Positions 57,589 through 64,000 of a stretch of DNA of 64,000 nt are shown here, one piece after another; the first letter of the stretch is position 1, and each line of letters begins with the position of its first letter. The notes beneath the pieces are model-generated. The model searched no databases and was not told the origin of the DNA. It worked only from the letters and a program-made list of their open reading frames with translations. A program made the position numbers and the translations under genes. Source of the stretch: SB11 sp965249955 (GTDB lineage: Bacteria > Bacteroidota > Bacteroidia > UBA8524); contig OZ252261.1 in the NCBI GenBank assembly GCA_965249955.1, positions 744,001 to 808,000 of the forward strand. Direction: 5' to 3'.

Positions 57589-57936
57589 CTAACCATACAA
57601 CGCTATTGCCATATCAAAAACCGCATATACAGTTTCAACACAAACATCCTCATGGGGGTTTATCGGCAATATTTTCATTCGCTTTCTATCGCCTTGCTCA
57701 AGTGCAGGGTGAGTAATTTTATCACCATTAACCATCAGGTAATAAGGCTGTTTTGTTTTCTTATCCGTCCACAAATAGCAAAAGGGCTTTCCTTTATAGG
57801 TTACAAGTGGCATTCCGTACTTTAAATCCTCACCCATTTCAGCATCGTATTGCAGTGCTATTTGGTGCATAGCAAACAAACAGCTTTGCACAGGCTCGTC
57901 TTTTTGTATAAAAATATTGTGTATTGCTTGTAGCAT
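57589..57936 (-). CDS. DUF1801-domain protein (115 aa)
   Basis: A small protein with the DUF1801 pattern (EDLKYGMPLVTYKGKPFCYL, then PYYLMVNGDKITHP). Function unknown; the fold is related to iron-sulfur-cluster-frataxin-like proteins. Convergent with the preceding gene. Confidence 0.82.
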   Translation of the reverse strand: MLQAIHNIFIQKDEPVQSCLFAMHQIALQYDAEMGEDLKYGMPLVTYKGKPFCYLWTDKKTKQPYYLMVNGDKITHPALEQGDRKRMKILPINPHEDVCVETVYAVFDMAIALYG

Positions 57937-58107
57937 TATTGCCTATTAGTAACCCTGTACACTACTTATACTTTGAAAAAGAAGTACGGTATGGTTTATG
58001 CACCTTTTATTTTACGGTAAAAGTATTTATTTTGCCGCAATGGGCGCAACTAAAATCAAAAAAATGGGGCGCATATTGCTAACATTTTAAAAACAACACT
58101 ACACACG

Positions 58108-59100
58108 ATGAGAAAATTTGTAATACTGCTTATTGTTGCTGGTTTTGCAAGCCTTGCAGCAAATGCACAAAAATTTGATGTAAGTATAGAAACACGTTAT
58201 AGTGATTTTAATAGCTTAGACAGGCGTACGCTTGTTGTTGAGCTTTTGGATGAGAACGAGTTTGCCCTAGCCAAACTGAATAAAGAAATTAGTGATAACC
58301 CTGAGGGTGTAACTAACTATTTGGCGTTTATTAAAAACTACAACGAAAACATACAAAAAGCAGTAGCTGCACACTGGAAGTTAAATACTGAGATTGAGTA
58401 TAAAACTACCAAGCAGATTAAAAAAATGATTGAAGACCGCGACAGAAAATCGGTGATATTATCGCCTGTTGAAGTGGGCGGAACGGATGCTTTTATTACA
58501 CGCAAAGAAGGTACAGCTATAATGTTGGTATTGTATCGCCCTGAAAAAAGCACTTCAGATCCTGATTATAAAATAATGATGCCCTATGCACACATGCGTA
58601 GAAAAACCGAAAATATTGCCAGCGACTATATGTTTACCCTTAAAATGGCGGCAAGCAATATTGCATACATGCTTGAAAAGAAAGCCACTAGCGATTCTTA
58701 CGATTTTATGGAAACGCAGGCTATGGCCAACTGCGCCAAACTGGAAAAGAAAAAAACATTATTAATTGAGAAAGAGCTTGTTGCACCAAGTGCAGATAAA
58801 GACGGAATAAGGAAATACTACGATAAATCGAAATTTAAGGTTGAAAAAGACCGTGAAGAAATAGAGAAAGCTATTGAAGCAAACGATGCTGAAACTTTTT
58901 ATATGGTGCTTATTCCCTACTCAACCTTTACCAACCCTTTTGACCGTGTGAAGAAAACTTATATGCTTTGCTACAAAGTAATTGTAAGTGCCGAAACTAT
59001 GGAGGTGGTAAACTTTATGGAGGGCAAAGCAAAAGCATCTCCCGATGTGGCATTGATACAAGAAAAAGACTTTAAAGACCTTAACAAGTGTGAGTTTTAA
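58108..59100 (+). CDS. Secreted protein of unknown function (330 aa)
   Basis: Signal peptide (MRKFVILLIVAGFASLAANA), then a mostly helical/mixed body with charged segments (RKYYDKSKFKVEKDREEI). Not recognised. Followed by a terminator at 59127-59151. Confidence 0.65.
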   Translation: MRKFVILLIVAGFASLAANAQKFDVSIETRYSDFNSLDRRTLVVELLDENEFALAKLNKEISDNPEGVTNYLAFIKNYNENIQKAVAAHWKLNTEIEYKTTKQIKKMIEDRDRKSVILSPVEVGGTDAFITRKEGTAIMLVLYRPEKSTSDPDYKIMMPYAHMRRKTENIASDYMFTLKMAASNIAYMLEKKATSDSYDFMETQAMANCAKLEKKKTLLIEKELVAPSADKDGIRKYYDKSKFKVEKDREEIEKAIEANDAETFYMVLIPYSTFTNPFDRVKKTYMLCYKVIVSAETMEVVNFMEGKAKASPDVALIQEKDFKDLNKCEF

Positions 59101-59126
59101 ACCTCACCAAAACAATATTTATTTGT

Positions 59127-59151
59127 AAGCCACCTTTGGGTGGCTTTTTTT
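59127..59151 (+). terminator. Terminator
   Basis: Stem AAGCCACC / GGTGGCTT with a 4-base loop and a run of T, 27 bp after the stop. Confidence 0.85.
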
Positions 59152-59277
59152 ATGCCCATACACATAAGTTGTTTACAAACAATTGACTACATGGCAATAA
59201 TTTTATCACACTATAATAATCTTGATGATGGAAAATTTTAAATATTATTGAATATATTTTAAAAATTTACCTATCGC

Positions 59278-61137
59278 ATGAAAAACATTAAACTACTGTT
59301 ACTATCAATTGGCTTAATTTTTTTAGCCAACAGTTGTAAAAAAGAGGCCGACATTTCTTCGCCCCAAACAACTACTACCACATCAGCAAACCAACACACC
59401 AACAAGCACTTTAACCGTAAAGCCGGTGTGTATGCTGCTTTTCCTGAAACTTTTGAATCGGCATCAAAAACAGCGTATGCTGCCGCCGATGTAACTCTTG
59501 CCACAGGCACATGGAATTTGGACGATGCTCTTTTGGGTACTTCGGCAAGTGATGCAAAAACGGGCTCAAAATCAGTTCGTATAAGAAATACAGGTATGCT
59601 TACCATGAACTATGACCTTACGGATGGCGCAACCGAAGTAAGCATTGCACATGCTGTTTATGGCAGCGATGGCAACAGTACTTGGGATTTGTACTACTCT
59701 ACCAACAGCGGCAGCACGTGGACTAAAACAGGTAATACTATCACCTCATCATCAACCACACTTAGTACTGCAACTTTTACGGTAAACATTAGTGGTAACG
59801 TTCGCTTTCAGCTGCGCAAAATTAGCGGAGGAAGCAGCCGTGTTAATATTGATGATTTTTCTATTACTGATAATATTGGCGGAGGGGTAGTTGTTGCCAA
59901 CTTTCCTGAAACGTTTGAATCAGCATCAAAAACGGCTTACGCGGCGGGCGATGTAACGCTAACCTCAGGCACATGGAATTTAGACGATGCTCTTTTGGGT
60001 ACTTCTGCAAGTGATGCCAAAACAGACGCTAAATCAGTACGCATAAGAAACACAGGTTTGCTAACTATGAATTTTGATATTACCACCGGTGCAAGCGAGG
60101 TAAGTATTGCCCACGCAGTGTATGGAAGCGACGGTAGCAGTACTTGGGATTTGTACTACTCTACCAATAGCGGCAGCACGTGGACTAAAACGGGTAATAC
60201 CATCACTTCATCATCAACCACACTTAGTACTGCTACATTTACAATGGCTATAAGCGGCAATGTACGCTTTCAGCTACGTAAAATTAGCGGCGGTAGTAAC
60301 CGTATAAATATTGACGATTTTTCTATTACAGATAACGGCGGTGGAGGCAGCGGTGGCGGAGGAAGCGGCACTGCTACACGCGATGATAATATGGGTATGG
60401 GGAATCCTAGTGGGGCTACTACCAATACCAGTAATATGGATAATTACCTGATGGAGAAAACCCAATACACATTATCGTACAACAACTCTAAAGGCGGTGC
60501 TAACTGGGTTAGCTGGCACCTTAGTTCGGCTTGGTTAGGGTCGGCAGCACGTTGCAATTGCTTTACTTCTGACAATACCCTACCCTCAGGCTATTTTAAA
60601 GCCACTACATCAAACTATACCAACACAGGTTTTGATAGAGGGCACTTATGCCCTTCGGCCGACCGTAACGGCTCTAGCTCCGATAACTCGGCTACTTTTT
60701 TAATGACGAATATTATGCCGCAAGCTCCAAACCTAAACCAACAAGGTTGGGCAAATCTTGAAGATTATTGCCGCACCCTTACTTCGCAAGGAAATGAGCT
60801 TTATATCATTTCGGGAGGATATGGTCAAGGCGGTAGCGGTAGCCTTGGCGGAACAACTAACACCATTGCCGGTGGAAGCATAAATGTACCCGACCACTAC
60901 TGGAAAGTGATTGTTGTATTGCCCATTGGCACTAACGATGCCAGCCGTGTGAGCACAAGCACCCGTGTGATTGCTATTGATATGCCCAATACCCAAAGCG
61001 TAAGCAGCACATGGGGCAGCTACCGCACCAGTGTTGATGCTATTGAAGCTGCTACGGGCTATGATTTTCTTACCAATGTATCAACTACCATACAAAGCTC
61101 TATTGAAGCCACTGTGGATAGTGGCCCAACTAATTAA
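59278..61137 (+). CDS. Lipoprotein with two adhesin-like repeats and a NUC endonuclease domain (619 aa)
   Basis: N-terminal lipoprotein signal (LIFLANSCKKEAD, Cys about residue 20). Two 145-residue tandem beta domains follow (residues about 55-200 and 209-353, each ending SGGS-RxNIDDFSITDN). The C-terminus is a NUC-type DNA/RNA endonuclease with FDRGHLCPSADR (catalytic His456) and the downstream FLMTNIMPQAPNLNQ block. A G/S-rich linker separates the repeats from the nuclease. Anchored at the surface, it could degrade extracellular nucleic acid. Its nuclease domain is a paralogue of the gene at 14051-14914. Confidence 0.88.
   Translation: MKNIKLLLLSIGLIFLANSCKKEADISSPQTTTTTSANQHTNKHFNRKAGVYAAFPETFESASKTAYAAADVTLATGTWNLDDALLGTSASDAKTGSKSVRIRNTGMLTMNYDLTDGATEVSIAHAVYGSDGNSTWDLYYSTNSGSTWTKTGNTITSSSTTLSTATFTVNISGNVRFQLRKISGGSSRVNIDDFSITDNIGGGVVVANFPETFESASKTAYAAGDVTLTSGTWNLDDALLGTSASDAKTDAKSVRIRNTGLLTMNFDITTGASEVSIAHAVYGSDGSSTWDLYYSTNSGSTWTKTGNTITSSSTTLSTATFTMAISGNVRFQLRKISGGSNRINIDDFSITDNGGGGSGGGGSGTATRDDNMGMGNPSGATTNTSNMDNYLMEKTQYTLSYNNSKGGANWVSWHLSSAWLGSAARCNCFTSDNTLPSGYFKATTSNYTNTGFDRGHLCPSADRNGSSSDNSATFLMTNIMPQAPNLNQQGWANLEDYCRTLTSQGNELYIISGGYGQGGSGSLGGTTNTIAGGSINVPDHYWKVIVVLPIGTNDASRVSTSTRVIAIDMPNTQSVSSTWGSYRTSVDAIEAATGYDFLTNVSTTIQSSIEATVDSGPTN
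59440..60334 (+). repeat. Tandem duplication inside the lipoprotein-nuclease gene
   Basis: Two copies with a 462-bp period (59440-59875 and 59902-60334). They stay very similar at DNA level (long shared stretches such as ACTTGGGATTTGTACTACTC), which suggests a recent duplication. Confidence 0.85.
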
Positions 61138-61172
61138 GGCTTATCTTATTAATTACAAACTTAAAAAAATAC

Positions 61173-61209
61173 AATGGGTGGCAGACTTGGGTTTGCCACC
61201 CATTTTTTA
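61173..61209 (+). terminator. Terminator
   Basis: Perfect 11-bp stem AATGGGTGGCA / TGCCACCCATT with a 10-base loop and six Ts, 36 bp after the stop. Confidence 0.88.
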
Positions 61210-61939
61210 TGTGAAATCTTTTATTTGATTGTACGTAGAGCGGACGCTCGAGCCCGCTTAAATTTATTTCTTTTTATACTTTTTCTTTTGATACAATCTC
61301 TGCATTAAGTAATAAGGTTACTACTGGTTAAATTTTTCATGTACTACAAAAAAAGTAGATTTAATATTTACATTGGTTTCTTTTTTAAATAAACCAATCT
61401 TCAATACCCTAATAACTCAGTTATTAACACATCAATGTCAATAACCATATGTTAATTTTTAATTCTTTGGCACTTCTATTGATAAGACTAATGTGCTATT
61501 TAGAAAAAAAAACGTGAACAAAACAAAACCGCCCAATAAAGAAACGGCAATTTCCTTATGAGCGGCTTAGCTTAAGGAATGATGTAATGAGTGTTACCTA
61601 GCGGGCTATCACACCCGCTTTCATTCCGCAGAAAAAAATTGATGGGCGAAAATATGCTTGTTTATTGAAAAAACAAGCATTTCTTCTTAATAAAGTCACT
61701 CTGTACTTGTAACTCCGGCTCTGCTATTCCAGCCGAAAGAGGTACAACCTCTCATAGCATCATTTAATTTAAATACAATAAAAATGTTTCTGCAAAAAAG
61801 GAAGTCGGGAATCATCAATATGATCAACCCTTGTTGTACAGCTACAACCTGCCACAAAAACATGACATTATTACACACTTAATGACAGAACTAACTTTAA
61901 ACAGTAAAAACAAAAGAAAGGAGTCACAATATTTAAAAT
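61210..61939. other. 730-bp non-coding region with structured elements before the Pycsar genes
   Basis: No convincing gene. It holds two nested stems: GGAATGA / TCATTCC at 61576-61627 with an inner AGCGGG / CCCGCT, and ATGCTTGTT / AACAAGCAT at about 61654-61680. The remainder is A/T-rich. It may be a regulatory leader, a small RNA or decayed mobile DNA. Confidence 0.5.
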
Positions 61940-62449
61940 ATGGATAAACATCTACAATCGGAAAAAGAAAGGTTAAAATATAACATTGACAGGTTTGACC
62001 ACCTTTATGACAGCATTAATAACAAAAGTAATGTTTATTTAGTCATAAACACTTTTGTTATCGGTGGATTAGCTAGTTTATTTCTAACGAACCAAGATAA
62101 GATACCCTCTATATTATGGGTAAAAATTATTTTAATATGCCTATCTGTATTAGGTATATTAAGCATAATTTTTACCATTCTGGCCTCAATGCCAAAACTT
62201 TCAAAAACCCAAAAATCGATGTACTATTTTGGAGGAATTGGCTCTTATGCTCTAACTGATTTTATTAACCACTCTCAAAATCGTTCAGAAGAGGATGATA
62301 TAAATGATTTGCGAACTCAAGTATATGAGCTTTCAATTGGCTTAACTAGAAAATTCAAAAGATTAAAAACAGCCAGCACTTTATTAGTAATCCAATTCAT
62401 CATTTCACTTTTAACAATAATTTTATTAATCACACATCTAATTAAATAA
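61940..62449 (+). CDS. pycTM-like: PycTM-like membrane effector of a Pycsar-type system
   Basis: A 169-residue protein with three membrane helices (about 33-51 VYLVINTFVIGGLASLFLT, 60-85, and 147-168). Between them is a soluble loop containing SKTQKSMYYFGGIGSYAL. This is the layout of the Pycsar TM effector, which disrupts the inner membrane when cCMP or cUMP binds. It lies 7 bp upstream of the cyclase gene. Confidence 0.82.
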   Translation: MDKHLQSEKERLKYNIDRFDHLYDSINNKSNVYLVINTFVIGGLASLFLTNQDKIPSILWVKIILICLSVLGILSIIFTILASMPKLSKTQKSMYYFGGIGSYALTDFINHSQNRSEEDDINDLRTQVYELSIGLTRKFKRLKTASTLLVIQFIISLLTIILLITHLIK

Positions 62450-62456
62450 TAATACT

Positions 62457-63455
62457 ATGAATATTTATAACGACTACATCAACCAAATACGTGCAATACT
62501 AAAAGACAACTCAACAATTACAGAAAGTAACTTACGCGGTTACGAAGGGGATCTTAAAAAAGGTCTCGATATTAAACTTTTCTCAGAAAAGTTCCCTAAA
62601 CATCAACTACAACCCAGTCTAGATGCCTTTGCGAATCAGCTTGGAGTGCAACCAATATTTAATCAAAAATTAGGTTTACATCCAGACTTTGAGCATTTAA
62701 AAACTTCCTATGGATTAGAAAACCACTATATCGTTTCTATGTTTATTGATATCAAAGGTTCTACGAACTTATTTGTTAAATATACCCCTGAAACAGTTTT
62801 TTACATCTCGCAAGTAATACAAACTGTAGCTATTCATACTATGTTACTATTTAACGGTTACATCCACAGATTACAAGGGGATGGATTATTTGTATACTTT
62901 GGGAGGAAAGGTATGGAAAAAACTGAAGCAGTGGAAAAAGCATTACAAGCTGCCAGTTTATTTACCCATTTTGTAAAAAATGATCTCAAAAATATTTTTA
63001 ATGAAGAAGGTATAGAAAATATTTATACACGCATAGGTGTAGACCTTGGATATGATCGAGATGTTATATGGGGATTAGCTGGTATTGGAGAAATTAGTGA
63101 GGTAACAACTGTTAGTTTACACACAAGTTTGGCTAGTAAAATGCAAAGTTCAGCACCCAGTAATGGAATAATTACAGGTGACAACATTAAATCAGAACTA
63201 AGATACTCAGAGGACTACATGATTCCCGTAAGTCAAAGAACAGGTAGAGAAAACGACCGCTATATCTTTAGAATTCCAGACCAGAGATTCTTTTATACCC
63301 AATATGATTTTAATTGGGAAAAATTCCTAAAGAGTCAAGACTTCATGATTACAACACAAAATGGGGAGATAGAGGCTAAGATCAAAACCACAAATCCTAA
63401 CCCTATTTATATAAAACCCTATGCCGAAAAAAGCACTCCGTATTCTAATTATTAA
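62457..63455 (+). CDS. pycC-like: Class III nucleotide cyclase of Pycsar type
   Basis: A 332-residue cyclase. The metal-binding aspartates are D98 (MFIDIKGSTNLF) and D142 (RLQGDGLFVYFG). A YTRIGVDLGYDRDVIW strand and VTTVSLHTSLASKMQ complete the class III active site. Size, the missing membrane or receiver domains, and the adjacent TM effector match PycC, which makes cyclic pyrimidine nucleotides on phage infection. Whether it makes cCMP or cUMP cannot be read from the sequence. Confidence 0.83.
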   Translation: MNIYNDYINQIRAILKDNSTITESNLRGYEGDLKKGLDIKLFSEKFPKHQLQPSLDAFANQLGVQPIFNQKLGLHPDFEHLKTSYGLENHYIVSMFIDIKGSTNLFVKYTPETVFYISQVIQTVAIHTMLLFNGYIHRLQGDGLFVYFGRKGMEKTEAVEKALQAASLFTHFVKNDLKNIFNEEGIENIYTRIGVDLGYDRDVIWGLAGIGEISEVTTVSLHTSLASKMQSSAPSNGIITGDNIKSELRYSEDYMIPVSQRTGRENDRYIFRIPDQRFFYTQYDFNWEKFLKSQDFMITTQNGEIEAKIKTTNPNPIYIKPYAEKSTPYSNY

Positions 63456-63457
63456 CT

Positions 63458-64000
63458 ATGGAAAATAAATTATTAGAAGCGGAAATTGTAAAATTGTCAG
63501 ATTTCTTCCCTAAACTAAGAAGCCGCTTTATCCAAAGTGGCTTCTTAGTTTTAGAAGGAGATATAGATATTTGTGACACAATAGGCAATTGGTGGGATAC
63601 TTTCAGAGTAATTGTTTTCATTCCCAACACATACCCACATTGCATACCAATTGTATTTGAGTTAAGCGAAAAAATACCAAGAGAAATCGACAGACATATT
63701 TCCACAAAAGGTCAGTGTTGCATAGATATCCCCCATCGGCTATTGCATATGCAAAGTATTGGCATCAACTTGACACAATTCTTTAAAGATAAAATTTACT
63801 CATTTTTCACAAACCAACTTTATTTTGAAAAAACAAAATATTTTGCAAAAAAAGAATTCAAGCATGGATTTGATGGGGTAGTCCAATTTTATAACGAAGA
63901 CCTCAAATTATTTGACCCTGATTTAATTGTACATATTTTGGATAAAATCCTTCGTGGAAAAGTCTTTCCAAAAGATTTCACAATAAGTATTCCATGTATT
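63458..64000 (+). CDS. E2/UBC-fold-like protein, partial (third gene of the Pycsar cluster)
   Basis: The frame is open for 181 codons from the ATG at 63458 to the window edge, 2 bp after the cyclase stop. It has VIVFIPNTYPHCIPIVFELS and IDRHISTKGQCCIDIPHRL. This resembles the UBC-like E2 pattern, with a YPxxxP strand, an H and a Cys pair (GQCC) where a catalytic Cys would lie. It could be an E2-like conjugation factor as in type II CBASS, or a fold relative. The end of the protein is not visible. Confidence 0.62.
   Translation, partial: MENKLLEAEIVKLSDFFPKLRSRFIQSGFLVLEGDIDICDTIGNWWDTFRVIVFIPNTYPHCIPIVFELSEKIPREIDRHISTKGQCCIDIPHRLLHMQSIGINLTQFFKDKIYSFFTNQLYFEKTKYFAKKEFKHGFDGVVQFYNEDLKLFDPDLIVHILDKILRGKVFPKDFTISIPCI

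Noticed and set aside
53533..58035. Recurring GTAAAAGTAT-N-TATTTT motif (also near 34788) as a shared promoter
   Set aside because: Only three loose copies, in differing positions to genes, without a consistent -33 element.
61696..61878. Minus-strand 60-aa frame upstream of the Pycsar genes
   Set aside because: No family resemblance, and it overlaps a region of stem-loops; likely chance.
1..64000. CRISPR arrays, rRNA and tRNA genes
   Set aside because: No regularly spaced direct repeats and no cloverleaf-like or rRNA-like sequence was recognised by eye.

Overview
The window is AT-rich DNA from a member of the Bacteroidota. This rests on the gene content (YtxH/holin/AraC-HMA stress cluster, OmpA-like outer-membrane barrels, lmo0937-type peptide, DUF6567-like and DUF2958-like proteins) and on a TTG-N18-TATATTTG promoter of the Bacteroidota type. 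No rRNA, tRNA or CRISPR array was recognised, so a genus cannot be named.

Layout. (1) 1-13.2 kb, all leftward: a tight operon of very large proteins without Sec signals (1279-aa metzincin-like protease, 2052-aa LamG-containing beta-rich protein, a >551-aa protein running off the left edge) plus a 507-aa secreted repeat protein. (2) 13.4-19.2 kb: mobile-element housekeeping (small plasmid-type protein, NYN nuclease, RuvC-like protein, XRE regulator, replication-O-like winged helix, large serine recombinase) and a secreted DNA/RNA nuclease. (3) 19.9-30.0 kb: a Wadjet-like (JetABCD/MksFEBG) condensin operon with a clear promoter, followed by a 1289-aa protein of unknown function. (4) 30.2-37.2 kb: element backbone genes (VirD4-like ATPase, Dam-type adenine methylase, LytTR regulator, degenerate N6-methylase, DUF2958 and several unknowns). 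(5) 37.2-52.0 kb: accessory cassettes. They are a large nitrilase-domain protein with a divergent membrane coiled-coil protein; mobilisation remnants; a 1210-aa NACHT-pentapeptide-methyltransferase fusion overlapping a frameshifted MFS transporter; and a four-gene operon of MBL hydrolase, nucleotidyltransferase, membrane-anchored protein and cupin. (6) At about 52.45 kb the accessory DNA ends abruptly inside comM (Mg-chelatase-like ATPase), which has lost its 3' third. (7) 52.4-61.2 kb: ordinary chromosomal genes. (8) 61.9-64.0 kb: a Pycsar-type cyclase and membrane effector with a third, E2/UBC-like gene cut by the window edge.

How it fits together. Most of 13-52 kb reads as a composite integrated element or defence island. 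Recombinase, replication and transfer-type genes form the backbone, and anti-plasmid (Wadjet-like), STAND-type and unexplained enzyme cassettes are cargo. The truncated comM is one candidate island boundary; the other comM fragment is not in this window. The best candidates for undescribed biology are the NACHT-pentapeptide-methyltransferase plus MFS pair, the fifth gene beside the Wadjet-like operon, the E2-like gene beside Pycsar, and the MBL/nucleotidyltransferase/cupin operon. All functional statements come from reading motifs by eye; no database search was possible.
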